Shown piece by piece: positions 1-9,419 of a DNA stretch of 64,000 nt. The position numbers were made by a program, and so were the translations under genes. The stretch is from Methylobacterium sp. SyP6R. Its GTDB lineage: Bacteria > Pseudomonadota > Alphaproteobacteria > Rhizobiales > Beijerinckiaceae. How positions within the stretch are numbered: position 1 is the first letter of the stretch; the number at the start of each line of letters is the position of its first letter. The notes beneath the pieces were generated by a model that ran no database searches, was not told the DNA's origin, and saw only the letters and a program-made list of their open reading frames with translations. The stretch is from NCBI RefSeq assembly GCF_019216885.1, contig NZ_JAAQRC020000002.1, positions 569,001 through 633,000 on the forward strand, given 5' to 3'.

Positions 1-153
1 CTGCTCGGTCTCGAGCACCAGCCCGTCGCTGCAGCGAAGGACGCGCAAGGGCGGATCGAACCGCGTCTCCTCGGTGCAGGGCGACTGGGCCGCGGCTTTT
101 CCCGCGGCGAGGGTGAAGGCGAGGGCGCTCGCCGCACGGGCCATCGGTCTCAT
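1..153 (-). CDS. Exported protein, N-terminal part only
   Basis: Reading the reverse strand from the ATG at 153 gives 51 codons that run off the window edge without a stop. The start is preceded by an AGGAG ribosome binding site. The first ~22 residues look like a Sec signal peptide: basic start MRPMARA, an Ala/Leu core, then an AAA|Q-like cleavage site. The mature part begins with SPCTEE and has two Cys within 25 residues, as in small periplasmic disulphide proteins. No family can be assigned from this fragment. It is transcribed in the same direction as the monooxygenase gene ending at 301. Confidence 0.55.
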   Translation of the reverse strand, partial: MRPMARAASALAFTLAAGKAAAQSPCTEETRFDPPLRVLRCSDGLVLETEQ

Positions 154-300
154 GCGGGGACGCTCCTTGCTCGGACCCTGCGACGGCTCGCCGAGGGCAG
201 CCGCCCGGCGGCGCTCACGTCGCCTCCCGGGCTCTCCACGCCCGGGCTTTATGGGCGTGCTTCAAGCTCTAACGCAAGCGAGACATCCGCAAGCGAGACG

Positions 301-1767
301 TCAGTCGGCCCTTGCGAGCGCCTGCAGGTACCTTTCCGCCTCGTCCCAGGCGCCGCCTGCCGCCGACAGGCCGACATAGCCGTCGGGCCGGACGACCAGG
401 AGGCCGGACGCGTCGGGGGGCGAGCGCGGCGCCGGCTCCAGGAGGCCGGGGTAGCGCGCCGTCAGCGCCGCCCCACGTTCCGCGTCGGCGGCGTAGAGGA
501 CGAAACGAGGGGCGCCGCCGGCGCCCGGCGGTTTTCCGCCATAGGCCTCCGGTTCGAAGCGCGCGCCGGCGCCCGGCCCGACCGACAGGGGCGAGCCCGC
601 ATAGGCGATCTCGATCTCGCTCATCGTCGTCGCCATCCTGTCGCGGACCGCATGGAAACCGAGCAGGAAGCGCAGCGCGAGGTTGCGCGCGGCCTGGGCC
701 GCCGGGTTCGCCAGCGTCGCCATGTCGGTGAGCCGGCCGGCATTGCGCAGCACCATGTCTCCCACCGCGCTGCGCTCGGGGCTGTAGCTGTCGAGCAGGC
801 GAGGATCCGCCTCGCCGCGCTGCACCATCGCCAGTTTCCAGGCGAGGTTCACCGCGTCCTGCATGCCGGTATTCATGCCCTGGCCGCCGGCGGGGCTGTG
901 AATATGCGCAGCATCCCCGGCCAGCACGACGCGCCCGCGCCGATACTCGGCCACCTTGCGCTCGTTGATGCGGAAATGCGTCAGCCAGACCGGATCGGCG
1001 GCGCGAAAGCCGCCGCCGGCCCGCCGGTCGATGAGGGCCTGCACGTCGGCTAGGGTGGGATCGGGGCGCGGATGCGCCGCGTCCGTCGGGCCCAAGGTGG
1101 CGACGACGCGGGCGCGCCGGCCCGGGATCGGGAAGACCACGAAGGGGCCGTCGCGGTGCAGGTAGGTCGCGATCTCGTCCGGCGGCGGTGCCCCCGGACC
1201 GTCGAGGCGCACGTCGGCGAGGAGCCAGTCGTCGCCCTGCGCCGCGCCCGCAAACGTGAGGCCGAGCCCGTGCCGCACCGCGCTGTGCGCCCCGTCGCAG
1301 CCGATCAGCCACGGCGTCCTCACGCTCTCCTCGCGTCCGTCGGCGTGACGCAGACGCGCCTCGATCCCGTCCTCCGCCGCGTGGAAGCCGACCAGTTCCA
1401 CCTGCCGCTCGACCGTGACGCCGAACGACCGCAGATGCGCCGCGAGGAGCCGCTCGGTGTCCCGCTGCGGGATCATCAGGGCGAAGTTGTAGGCGCTCGC
1501 GATGCCCTCGAACCGGGGAGAGCCGAGGATTGTCTCGCCGCTGCGGATCGAGGCGCCGGGCGCCCGCAGGCCGGCCGCGAGGAAGGCCCCGGTGCAGCCC
1601 ATCCGATCCATGAGTTCGAGCGTGCGCGACCAGACCACCAGGGCCTTCGAGGTCTCGGTGGCGTGGGGCGCGCGGTCGATCAGGCGCACGCCGATGCCGT
1701 AGCGCGCCAGTTCGGCCGCCATGGTCAGGCCGACGGGTCCGGCGCCGACGATGAGAATGTCCGTCAT
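301..1767 (-). CDS. FAD-dependent aromatic monooxygenase (PheA/TfdB type)
   Basis: A class A flavoprotein hydroxylase of ~488 residues that would use NAD(P)H and O2 to hydroxylate a phenolic or polyketide-like aromatic ring. It opens with the FAD Rossmann motif GAGPVG (residues ~8-13). The mid-protein DG motif is seen as IGCDGAHS, and the second FAD motif is GDAAHIHSPAGGQGMN. A C-terminal thioredoxin-like region ends the protein, as in the PheA/TfdB family. The start at 1767 is preferred over one 13 codons upstream because AGGAGAGGAGG lies just before it. It appears monocistronic, with a 547-base gap upstream. The substrate cannot be told from sequence. Confidence 0.85.
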   Translation of the reverse strand: MTDILIVGAGPVGLTMAAELARYGIGVRLIDRAPHATETSKALVVWSRTLELMDRMGCTGAFLAAGLRAPGASIRSGETILGSPRFEGIASAYNFALMIPQRDTERLLAAHLRSFGVTVERQVELVGFHAAEDGIEARLRHADGREESVRTPWLIGCDGAHSAVRHGLGLTFAGAAQGDDWLLADVRLDGPGAPPPDEIATYLHRDGPFVVFPIPGRRARVVATLGPTDAAHPRPDPTLADVQALIDRRAGGGFRAADPVWLTHFRINERKVAEYRRGRVVLAGDAAHIHSPAGGQGMNTGMQDAVNLAWKLAMVQRGEADPRLLDSYSPERSAVGDMVLRNAGRLTDMATLANPAAQAARNLALRFLLGFHAVRDRMATTMSEIEIAYAGSPLSVGPGAGARFEPEAYGGKPPGAGGAPRFVLYAADAERGAALTARYPGLLEPAPRSPPDASGLLVVRPDGYVGLSAAGGAWDEAERYLQALARAD

Positions 1768-2314
1768 GGGGCCTCCTCTCCTGGGTCTGGGGCGATCGAG
1801 CGCCACGTTGCCGGCGGGGCCTCGAGAGCCCTCTGGGTCGTAGTCGGGCTCGTTTCCGCGGACGATACCTCATCCGCTGCCTGGGGAGCCCTGTATTCCG
1901 CAGAATTGGCCTGCGCTTTGGAAGGGAGCAAAGGAGCGGGATTATTTCCCGAACATTCGAACAACGGAGCGTCCTGCCTCTTCACTTAATCCTGAGGTGG
2001 TGGCGGTCGGGGATCATCTGACGTAGAAATATTTCTAAAGAAATTCATCATAATTATTGAAATATATTTTCATGATAATTTCGTTGGCGCCTAAAAGGCT
2101 GTTTGAACGGGATTTTATACTCGGGATCGGCAAAGATTGAGCTTATCCGACCCTCCACCTCAGGATGAGGTGGAAGGGTAGGACATCTCGTTCTCGCTTT
2201 CGGTCTTTAAAAGATCAAACCGCTCAAATAGGCTCTCATGATGAGATGATAGGACGGGATTTGCTGCTTCGCCGCAAGATTTTGTTCGAAATCCGCTCGC
2301 ACGAAAACTCCGCC
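1768..2314. other. Intergenic gap, AT-rich, with one palindromic repeat
   Basis: There is no convincing gene here. The part at 2020-2110 is clearly AT-richer than its surroundings and holds an imperfect inverted repeat (gaaattcatcat / atgataatttc). The IclR gene ends at the right edge and the monooxygenase starts at the left edge, so promoter signals for the monooxygenase must lie here, but none was clear. Confidence 0.5.
2151..2177. repeat. Palindromic intergenic repeat (CCTCAGGATGAGG family)
   Basis: The arms tccacctca (2154-2162) and tgaggtgga (2166-2174) form a perfect 9-bp stem with loop gga, with weaker pairing on each side. The same core recurs at 8641-8659 and near 61190 and 61295, so this is one copy of a dispersed palindrome family. 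Confidence 0.7.
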
Positions 2315-3016
2315 TCACCCCTGCGCCCCCAGTTCCGCCGATAGGCGCTCAGCGGCCTCCCGCAGCCGCGGCGCGAGGCTGGCGGCCTGCGCGGCGGTGA
2401 GACGCGAGGACGGACCGGACAGCGAGAGGGCGCCGACGAGCCGGCCGCCGGCACCGAAGACCGGCATCGCCAGGGAGGCGACGTGCGGGTCGGTCACGCC
2501 CGAGGTGTAGAGCGGCAACTCGACCGGCGCCCGCTGGGCCGTCCGGTCGCCGAAGGTCGCCAGCACCTGGGCGATCGCCGACTGGTCCATCGGCCGCATG
2601 TCGCCCGGCCGCACGTTCATGCGCAGGGGGTAGGGCGAGTCGGCCCGGAACAGGCACAGCCTCTGGTTTCCCCGGCGGATGTAGAACGACGCGGTCTCCA
2701 TGGATTCGGCCGCGAGCCGCTCCAGAACCGGGACCACCCTTTCCTCCAGCGCGAAGGATTGCTGGTAGACCGAGCCGATCCGCGCCGCCTCGACGCCGAG
2801 GCGGTAGCGCCCGTCGTCCAGCCGCTCGATGAGGCCGAACTTCTCGAGCGAGATGCACAGCCGCATGATGGTGCTCTTCACCAGTTCCGTGCGCCGGGCG
2901 AGTTCCGTCAGCTCGAGCGCATCGTCGCCGCGCTGGAACGCGGTCAGGACGGTCAGGACCCGCTCGGCCGAGGCGACGCCTTCGAGCTTGGGTCTCGGTC
3001 GGGCCTCTTTCGACAT
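2315..3016 (-). CDS. IclR-family transcriptional regulator
   Basis: A 233-residue IclR-type regulator. The N-terminal winged helix-turn-helix reads AERVLTVLTAFQRGDDALEL followed by ELARRTELVKSTIMRLC. The C-terminal effector domain includes QSAIAQVLATFGD and ALSLSGPSSRLT, typical of the GAF-like IclR fold. The ATG at 3016 is used; a GTG three codons upstream is possible. It is divergent from the MFS/dehydrogenase operon starting at 3205, so it most likely controls that catabolic operon in response to its substrate or an intermediate. Confidence 0.88.
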   Translation of the reverse strand: MSKEARPRPKLEGVASAERVLTVLTAFQRGDDALELTELARRTELVKSTIMRLCISLEKFGLIERLDDGRYRLGVEAARIGSVYQQSFALEERVVPVLERLAAESMETASFYIRRGNQRLCLFRADSPYPLRMNVRPGDMRPMDQSAIAQVLATFGDRTAQRAPVELPLYTSGVTDPHVASLAMPVFGAGGRLVGALSLSGPSSRLTAAQAASLAPRLREAAERLSAELGAQG

Positions 3017-3135
3017 TCGTCTCACGCTCGCGGGTCTGAAGCTTCGCGGTCGCCTCCCTTAGCGGTGGCGCGTGCCGCCGCCAAACCCCGGACAGGGCGC
3101 TCCCCCCTGCGGCATTCGCGCAGGATCCCGCACGC

Positions 3136-3164
3136 TTGACCCGTCGAGGCGACGGATCTAATCA
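3136..3164 (+). promoter_or_regulatory. Candidate promoter of the IclR-linked catabolic operon
   Basis: TTGACC at 3136-3141 matches a -35 box at 5 of 6 bases. A 17-base spacer leads to TAATCA at 3159-3164, a weak -10. A short odd palindrome AACGcCGTT follows at about 3170, between this site and the start codon at 3205, and could be a regulator site. This is pattern matching only. Confidence 0.3.
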
Positions 3165-3204
3165 AAATGAAACGCCGTTGCAAAATCGGCAGGGAGCGAG
3201 CGTC

Positions 3205-4539
3205 ATGACACGGGCAGGACCGGCGCAGCCGGATTTCGCGCCGCCGGCTTCGGTCGACGAGCAGGCGCTCCATCGCAAGATGATGTGGCGGATCCTGCCG
3301 TTCCTGTTCGTCTGCTACGTGGTCAGCTACCTCGACCGCGTGAATGTCGGCTTCGCCGCGCTGACGATGAACAAGGATATCGGCCTCACGGCGACCGCCT
3401 TCGGCGTCGGTGCCGGCCTGTTCTTCTTCGGCTACTTCATCGCCGAGATTCCCAGCAACCTGATCATGATGCGCGTCGGCGCGCGGATCTGGATCGCCCG
3501 GATCATGATCACCTGGGGCCTGGTCTCGGCGGCGACCGCTTTCGTCACCGGCCCGGTGCAGTTCGGCATCGCGCGCTTCCTCCTGGGGCTCGGCGAAGCC
3601 GGGTTCGTGCCCGGTGTCTTCCTGTATCTCAGCCTGTGGTTTCCCGCCGCGGTGCGCGCCCGCGCCACCGCCCTGTTCCTGCTCGGCATCCCGGTCGCCA
3701 ACATCCTCGGCTCGCCGATCTCCGGCGCGCTGATCCAGCTCGAAGGCTTCGGCCTCAAGGGCTGGCAGTGGCTTCTGGTCCTCGAGGCGGTGCCGGCGGT
3801 GGCGCTCGGAATCGCCTGCCTGTTCGTCCTCACCGACCGGCCCGAGAAGGCGGCCTGGCTGTCTCTCCCCGAGCGCGACGCCCTGGTGACCCGGCTCGCG
3901 GCCGAGAAGGCGGCGATCGAGCGGAAGCACAAGATGACGCTCGCCCAGGCGCTGCGGGACTGGCGCGTGCTGGCTCTCGCCTGCGTCAACTTCTGCTCCA
4001 TCGTCGGGTCGCTCGGCATCGGCCTGTGGCTGCCGCAGATCATCCGGCAGATGGGCCTCGCCACCTCCCTCGTCGGGGTGGTGGCGGCGATCCCCTACAT
4101 CTGCGGCGCGGTCGCCATGGTGGTCTGGGGCCGGATGTCGGATCGCGGCAGCGACCGGACGATCTATCCGGCGATCTCGCTCTTCGTCGGCGCGGCGGCG
4201 CTCATGGGCAGCGCCGTCACCCCCACGCCCATCCTCACCATCGCGGCGCTCTGCGTCGCCGTCATGGGCATCAACTCCTACGTCGCCACCTTCTGGGCGG
4301 TGCCATCAAGCTTCCTCACCGGGCGCGCGGCCGCCGGCGGGATCGCCATGATCGTCTCGATCGGCAATCTCGGCGGCTTTGCCGGGCCGTACATGATCGG
4401 TCTCGTGCGCGACCTCTCGGGCGGGTTCACCGCGCCGCTCGTCGCGGTCGGGGCCTGCCTGCTGGCCGGCGCGGTGCTGATGCTCGCCTTCGGCCGGCAT
4501 GTCCGCCGGGCCGATCTCCCCGTCGCGGTCGCGGCCTGA
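3205..4539 (+). CDS. MFS transporter, anion:cation symporter (ACS) type
   Basis: A 444-residue major facilitator with about 12 hydrophobic segments. It shows the ACS-family opening RILPFLFVCYVVSYLDRVNV and the helix 2-3 stretch EIPSNLIMMRVGARIWIARI, as in hexuronate, glucarate, tartrate and phthalate carriers. It would take up an organic acid anion with protons. The start at 3205 has AGGGAGCG before it and is preferred over an upstream in-frame start. It is the first gene of the operon, with the dehydrogenase gene 4 bases after its stop. A second, similar carrier lies at 9420. Confidence 0.88.
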   Translation: MTRAGPAQPDFAPPASVDEQALHRKMMWRILPFLFVCYVVSYLDRVNVGFAALTMNKDIGLTATAFGVGAGLFFFGYFIAEIPSNLIMMRVGARIWIARIMITWGLVSAATAFVTGPVQFGIARFLLGLGEAGFVPGVFLYLSLWFPAAVRARATALFLLGIPVANILGSPISGALIQLEGFGLKGWQWLLVLEAVPAVALGIACLFVLTDRPEKAAWLSLPERDALVTRLAAEKAAIERKHKMTLAQALRDWRVLALACVNFCSIVGSLGIGLWLPQIIRQMGLATSLVGVVAAIPYICGAVAMVVWGRMSDRGSDRTIYPAISLFVGAAALMGSAVTPTPILTIAALCVAVMGINSYVATFWAVPSSFLTGRAAAGGIAMIVSIGNLGGFAGPYMIGLVRDLSGGFTAPLVAVGACLLAGAVLMLAFGRHVRRADLPVAVAA

Positions 4540-4543
4540 CGTC

Positions 4544-7500
4544 ATGATCCCGCGCCTCACTTCCGCCCCCGAGACGGCGCCGCTCCACGCGGATTTCTGC
4601 GCCGAGTTGCGGGCGCGGGGCTTTGCCGGCGACCTCTCCCTGGCCGCCGCCGACCGCACCGTGCTGGCGACCGACAACTCGATCTACCAGCTCACGCCGC
4701 AGGCGGTCGCCTTCCCGCGCGACCGCGACGACCTCGTGCGGATCGCCAGGCTGCTCGCCGAGGACCGCTTCGCGGATATCCGGATCGCGCCGCGCGGCGG
4801 GGGCACCGGCACCAACGGCCAGTCCCTCACCGACGGGCTGGTGGTCGACCTGTCGCGGCACATGAACCGGGTCCTGGCGATCGATCCGCAGGCCCGCACG
4901 GTCCGGGTCGAGGCCGGCGTGGTGAAGGACCAGCTCAACGCGGCGCTCAAACCCCACGGGCTGTTCTTCGCCCCCGAACTCTCGACCTCGAACCGCGCCA
5001 CGATCGGCGGCATGATCTCGACCGACGCGTGCGGCCAGGGCTCGTGCCTCTACGGCAAGACCCGCGACCACGTGCGGGCGCTGACCACGATCCTCTCCGA
5101 CGGCACGGTCTGGCACTCCGAGCCCCTCGATGCGGCCGGGCTCGCCGCAGCTCAGGCGCGAGGCGACCGGGCCGGGGCCATCCACCGGGAGATCGACCGG
5201 ATCCAGCGCGAGAACGCGGCGCTGATCGCCGAGCGTTTCCCGCCGCTGAACCGCTGCCTGACCGGCTACGACCTAGCGCATCTGCGGCGCGCCGACGGGC
5301 TGTTCGACCTCAACGCCGTCCTGTGCGGCTCGGAGGGAACGCTCGGCTTCCTGGCCGAGGCGACGCTCGCCGTCCTGCCGCTGCCGAGCCATGCGGCCCT
5401 GGTCGTCCTGCGTTACGCGAGTTTCGACGCGGCGCTCCGCGACGCGCGGGCGCTGAGCGAACTTGCGCCCGCCTCGATCGAGACGATCGATTCGACGGTG
5501 CTGGCGCTGGCCCAGGGCGACCCGGTCTGGGACGGCGTCGCCGCCTTCTTCCCCGAGGATGCGGGCGAGCGGGCCCGCGGCGTCAACCTCGTCGAGTTCG
5601 TCGGCAACAGCGAGGAGGCGGTGGCAGGACAGCTCGCCCGCCTCACGGCCCTGCTCGATGCGGCCGGGCCAGGAGCCGGGCCAGGAACCGGGCAAGGAAC
5701 CGGGCAAGGAACCGGGCAAGCGGCGGGGCGGCGCGGCTACAGGATCGCCCGGGCCGAGGCCGAGATCGGCCGGATCTGGACCATGCGCAAGAAGGCGGTC
5801 GGCCTGCTCGGCAACCGGTCCGGCGAGGCGCGCCCGATCGCCTTCGTGGAGGATACCGCGGTCCCGCCGGAAAACCTCGCCGCCTTCATCGCCGAGTTCC
5901 GGGCCGCCCTCGACCGGCGCGGCCTCGATTACGGCATGTTCGGCCACGTCGATGCCGGCGTGCTCCACGTGCGGCCGGCGATCGACATGAAGGCGCCGGG
6001 CGCGGAAAGCCTGGTGCGCGCGGTCACCGAGGAGGTCGTCGCGCTGACGCAGAAATACGGCGGCCTGCTCTGGGGCGAGCACGGCAAGGGCGTGCGCTCC
6101 GAGTTCTCGCCTCGGGTGTTCGGCCCGCTCTACCCGGCGCTCCAGGCGGTGAAGGCCGTCTTCGACCCGAGGAACCAGTTCAACCCGGGCAAGATCGCCG
6201 CGGGGGAGGGGGGCCGCCTTCTCACCATCGACGGCGTGCCGACCAAGGGCAGCCGCGACCGGGCGATCCCGGCGCAAGTGCGTGCGGCCTACGACAAGGC
6301 TCTGCACTGCAACGGCAACGGCGCCTGCTTCACTTACGACCCGGACGAGGCGATGTGCCCGTCCTGGAAGGGCACCCGCGAGCGCCGGCATTCCCCGAAG
6401 GGCCGCGCCCAGCTGATGCGCGAGTGGCTGCGGCGACTGGCCATGGAAGGGGTCGACCCGCTGGCGGAGGCGCGCGCGTCACGGGCCCGCCCGGGCTGGC
6501 GCGGCTTTCCCGCCCGCCTCGCCGCGACCCTGCGCCGGCGCGACGACGACTTCTCGCACGAGGTGCACGAGGCGATGGCCGGGTGCCTCGCCTGCAAGTC
6601 CTGCACGGGACAATGCCCGATCAAGGTCGACGTCCCGACCTTCCGGGCGAAGTTCCTGGAACTCTATCACGGGCGCTACCTGCGGCCGCTGCGCCACCAC
6701 GCGGTCGCCGCCCTGGAGCCGCTGGCGCCCTGGCTCGCCCGGGCTCCGCGTCTCGTCAACGCGGCGACGAGGCTGGGGGCGGGGAGGGCGGTCGGGTTGG
6801 TCCACGCGCCGACGCTGTCCGGGCTCGATCTCGGGCGGGAGATGGCGCGGCGGGGCGTCGCCCTGGCCGAGGCGGACGTCCTGGCGCGGCTCTCGCCGGC
6901 CGAGCGGCTGGCGAGCGTCGTCGTGGTGCAGGACGCCTTCACCAGCCACTACGACACGCCCGTCCTGCTGGCCCTCATCGACCTGCTGACGGGCTTGAGG
7001 ATCCGGCCCTGGCTCGCGCCCTTCCGGCCGAACGGCAAGCCTTTGCACGTCCACGGCTTCTTCGGGGCGTTCGAGCGGGTCGCCGCCCGGAACGCCGAGG
7101 GTCTCGGCCGGCTCTCTGCGACCGGCGTCGCCCTCGTCGGCCTCGATCCCTCGATGACGCTGACCTACCGCTCCGAGTACAAGCAGGCGCTCCCGGGACG
7201 TGATCTGCCCCAGGTGCTGTTGGTGCAGGAATGGCTCGCCGCGCGCCTCGATGCCCGCGCGGCTCATGCCGGCGGGGAGGCTTACTGGCTGCTACCGCAC
7301 TGCACCGAGCGGGCGACGGCGCAACCCGCCGTGGCAGCCTGGGTCCAGGTCTTCCAGTCCCTCGGTCTCTCCCTCTCGGTCCTGCCCTCGGGCTGCTGCG
7401 GCATGGCCGGCACCTACGGCCACGAGGCCGGGAACCGGGCGACCTCCGAGCGCATCTACGGCCTCAGCTGGGCGAGGCCCGTGGCCGAGAGGGGCCGGAC

Positions 7501-7645
7501 CGGCCGCCTCCTCGCCGACGGTTATTCCTGCCGCTCGCAAGCCAAGCTCATCGACGGCGTGCGGCTGCCGCACCCGGTCGAGATCCTGCGCGACCACCTC
7601 GCGACCCAGATCCCCGCGCCCCGCCTCAGGCAAGCGGCGCACTGA
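4544..7645 (+). CDS. FAD/Fe-S D-2-hydroxyacid dehydrogenase (YdiJ-like)
   Basis: A 1033-residue fusion. The N-terminal half is a PCMH-type FAD-binding oxidase domain (RGGGTGTNGQSLTDG and the flavin loop TIGGMISTDACGQGSCLYGK). The C-terminal half is a GlpC-like Fe-S region with CLACKSCTGQCP (~residues 684-695) and the CCG-type motif SGCCGMAG. This matches E. coli YdiJ (about 1018 residues), a membrane-linked D-2-hydroxyacid (probably D-2-hydroxyglutarate) dehydrogenase feeding electrons to the quinone pool. The ATG at 4544 is 4 bases after the MFS stop, so the two genes are coupled. A Gly/Thr/Gln tandem repeat interrupts the oxidase domain near residue 376. The exact substrate is unknown. Confidence 0.85.
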   Translation: MIPRLTSAPETAPLHADFCAELRARGFAGDLSLAAADRTVLATDNSIYQLTPQAVAFPRDRDDLVRIARLLAEDRFADIRIAPRGGGTGTNGQSLTDGLVVDLSRHMNRVLAIDPQARTVRVEAGVVKDQLNAALKPHGLFFAPELSTSNRATIGGMISTDACGQGSCLYGKTRDHVRALTTILSDGTVWHSEPLDAAGLAAAQARGDRAGAIHREIDRIQRENAALIAERFPPLNRCLTGYDLAHLRRADGLFDLNAVLCGSEGTLGFLAEATLAVLPLPSHAALVVLRYASFDAALRDARALSELAPASIETIDSTVLALAQGDPVWDGVAAFFPEDAGERARGVNLVEFVGNSEEAVAGQLARLTALLDAAGPGAGPGTGQGTGQGTGQAAGRRGYRIARAEAEIGRIWTMRKKAVGLLGNRSGEARPIAFVEDTAVPPENLAAFIAEFRAALDRRGLDYGMFGHVDAGVLHVRPAIDMKAPGAESLVRAVTEEVVALTQKYGGLLWGEHGKGVRSEFSPRVFGPLYPALQAVKAVFDPRNQFNPGKIAAGEGGRLLTIDGVPTKGSRDRAIPAQVRAAYDKALHCNGNGACFTYDPDEAMCPSWKGTRERRHSPKGRAQLMREWLRRLAMEGVDPLAEARASRARPGWRGFPARLAATLRRRDDDFSHEVHEAMAGCLACKSCTGQCPIKVDVPTFRAKFLELYHGRYLRPLRHHAVAALEPLAPWLARAPRLVNAATRLGAGRAVGLVHAPTLSGLDLGREMARRGVALAEADVLARLSPAERLASVVVVQDAFTSHYDTPVLLALIDLLTGLRIRPWLAPFRPNGKPLHVHGFFGAFERVAARNAEGLGRLSATGVALVGLDPSMTLTYRSEYKQALPGRDLPQVLLVQEWLAARLDARAAHAGGEAYWLLPHCTERATAQPAVAAWVQVFQSLGLSLSVLPSGCCGMAGTYGHEAGNRATSERIYGLSWARPVAERGRTGRLLADGYSCRSQAKLIDGVRLPHPVEILRDHLATQIPAPRLRQAAH
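5671..5718 (+). repeat. In-frame 12-base tandem repeat inside the dehydrogenase gene
   Basis: Four consecutive 12-base units of the type aggaaccgggca, the first slightly diverged, encode a GPGTGQGTGQGTGQ-like linker. Such identical units are prone to slippage, so copy number may differ between strains without shifting the frame. Confidence 0.8.
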
Positions 7646-7669
7646 CCCCGACATCACAGGAGCCTCATC

Positions 7670-8584
7670 ATGACCGAGCGCACGCAATTCCGGTTCGGCC
7701 TCGTCGGCTACGGCGAGATCGGCAGCACCCTCGGCGCAGGCCTGCGAGGCGCGGGCCTCGAGCGCATCGCCTGCTACGACAAGTACGCCTTCGAGGGACC
7801 CTATGCCGATCTGATACAGGGCCGGGCGCGGGAGGCCGGGGTCACCCTGGTTCGCTCGAACGCCGAGCTCGCCGAGGCCGCCGACCTGATCGTCAGCGTG
7901 ACGCCGGGCGTCGCCTCGGTCGAGAGCGCCGAGGCCTTCGCGCCGGTGCTGACGAACCGCCACACCTTCCTCGACTTCGCCTCCGCCACCCCGAAGGTGA
8001 AGCAGGCCGTCGCCGAGCGGCTGTCCGGCACCGGCGCGCTCCTCGGCGACGGCGCGATCGAGGGCACGCCGCTGCACGGTTATTCCATGCGGATGCTGTC
8101 GAGCGGCCCGGCCGGCGAGCGGGTGCGCGACCTCCTGGTGCCCTGGGGCATGCAGATCGCCTTCATGGGCCCGGCGCTCGGCACGGCGTCCGGCATCAAG
8201 ATCCTGCGCTCGGTCCTCATCAAGGGCATCGAGGCGCTACACGACGAGATGCTGCTCGCCGCCCGGCAATACGGCATCGACGAGGTCGTGCTCGCCTCCG
8301 CCTCGAAGACCTTGGACCGGCCGTGGATGGACACGGTGAAGAGCCTGACCCCGTCGGGCGTCATCCATGCCAAGCGCCGCGCCGAGGAGCTGGAGATGTC
8401 GGCCGAGGCGGTCGCCGATTCCGGCGTCGAGCCGATCATGGCCCGGGCCATCGCGCAACGTCTGCGCTGGAAGGAGAGCCTGGGGCTGAAGGACCACTTC
8501 AAGGGCGTTGTGCCGGCCACCTACCAGGAGGCGCTGGACGCGATGGCGGAGAAGGCGGGGTTGAAGCCTGTCGGCGACGCGTGA
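7670..8584 (+). CDS. NAD(P)-dependent oxidoreductase, 6-PGDH-like with DUF1932 end
   Basis: A 304-residue protein of the 3-hydroxyisobutyrate/6-phosphogluconate dehydrogenase superfamily. It starts with the Rossmann motif LVGYGEIGSTLGAG. The substrate loop DGAIEGTPLHGY sits where this family binds the carboxylate, and the helical C-terminal part with KILRSVLIKGIEALHDE is of the DUF1932 type. It probably oxidises or reduces a small hydroxy-acid. A good AGGAG site precedes the ATG and the gap to the previous gene is 24 bases, so it is in the operon. Substrate not predictable. Confidence 0.82.
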   Translation: MTERTQFRFGLVGYGEIGSTLGAGLRGAGLERIACYDKYAFEGPYADLIQGRAREAGVTLVRSNAELAEAADLIVSVTPGVASVESAEAFAPVLTNRHTFLDFASATPKVKQAVAERLSGTGALLGDGAIEGTPLHGYSMRMLSSGPAGERVRDLLVPWGMQIAFMGPALGTASGIKILRSVLIKGIEALHDEMLLAARQYGIDEVVLASASKTLDRPWMDTVKSLTPSGVIHAKRRAEELEMSAEAVADSGVEPIMARAIAQRLRWKESLGLKDHFKGVVPATYQEALDAMAEKAGLKPVGDA

Positions 8585-8624
8585 ACCGACGCTCGGCGCA
8601 ATCCGCAAACGTATCGACATCGAT

Positions 8625-8670
8625 CATCCCATCCCACTCGCGACCTCAGGATGAGGTCGTGGGTGGGATG
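8625..8670. repeat. Palindromic intergenic repeat (CCTCAGGATGAGG family)
   Basis: The perfect inner stem is cgacctca (8641-8648) with tgaggtcg (8652-8659) around loop gga. Outer arms catcccatcccac and gtgggtgggatg extend it to about 46 bases. It lies between two genes of the operon and could act as an mRNA stabilising or attenuating hairpin. It shares its core with the repeats near 2160 and 61190. Confidence 0.75.
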
Positions 8671-8708
8671 GACGTCACAAAGCCGACAAGAACCCTGGAA
8701 GAACCCCC

Positions 8709-9383
8709 ATGTCCATCGGTTTCAAGATTCATCCCCGCACCCGCACGGTCCAGGCCGCCACGGTCGAGAAGTACAAGGCGATCGCGGTCGCCAACATCAG
8801 CGACTCGATGCTGCGCATGACGCATGGCGGGCCGCGGCTTCGGCCGATGCATGCCGGCGGCGTGCTCTGCGGCGTCGCCCTGACCGTCAAGGCGCGCCCG
8901 GGCGACAACCTGATGGTCCATGCCGCCCTCAACCGCGTGAAGCCGGGCGACGTCATCGTCGTCGATGCAGGCGGCGACCTGACCAACGCGATCGTCGGCG
9001 AGCTCATGCTCTCGCACGCCCAGCAGGTCGGCTGCGCGGGCGTGATCATCAACGGCGCCGTCCGCGACTCCGGCTGGATCAGGGCGAATTCTTTCCCGGT
9101 CTACGCCGCCGGCGTGACCCATCGCGGGCCGTACAAGAGCGGTCCCGGCGAGGTGAACTGCACGATCGCCATCGACGGAATGGTGATCGAGCCCGGCGAC
9201 CTGATCGTCGGTGACGACGATGGCTTCGTCTGCGTGCCGTACGACCTCACGGAAAGGGTCTTCGCCGCGGCCGACAAGAAGCAGCAGGGCGAGGCCAAGA
9301 CCATGGCGGCGATCAAGGCCGGCACCGTCGACCGGTCCTGGGTCGAGCGCGAGCTCGAGAAGGCCGGCTGCGAAGGCCTCTGA
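8709..9383 (+). CDS. RraA-like / HMG-CHA aldolase family protein
   Basis: A 224-residue protein of the RraA family, which includes 4-hydroxy-4-methyl-2-oxoglutarate / 4-carboxy-4-hydroxy-2-oxoadipate aldolases (LigK, GalC) that release pyruvate. The family loop GGDLTNAIVGELM and the conserved GVIINGAVRDSGWIR are both present; in the aldolases these contribute the Arg and Asp that bind substrate and metal. With transporters and LigI-like hydrolases as neighbours, a catabolic aldolase role is more likely than RNase E regulation. Start from the ATG with GGAAG upstream. Confidence 0.82.
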   Translation: MSIGFKIHPRTRTVQAATVEKYKAIAVANISDSMLRMTHGGPRLRPMHAGGVLCGVALTVKARPGDNLMVHAALNRVKPGDVIVVDAGGDLTNAIVGELMLSHAQQVGCAGVIINGAVRDSGWIRANSFPVYAAGVTHRGPYKSGPGEVNCTIAIDGMVIEPGDLIVGDDDGFVCVPYDLTERVFAAADKKQQGEAKTMAAIKAGTVDRSWVERELEKAGCEGL

Positions 9384-9419
9384 CCGACAAGCAAGAATCG
9401 ATAGACGGGAGGACGGGAC

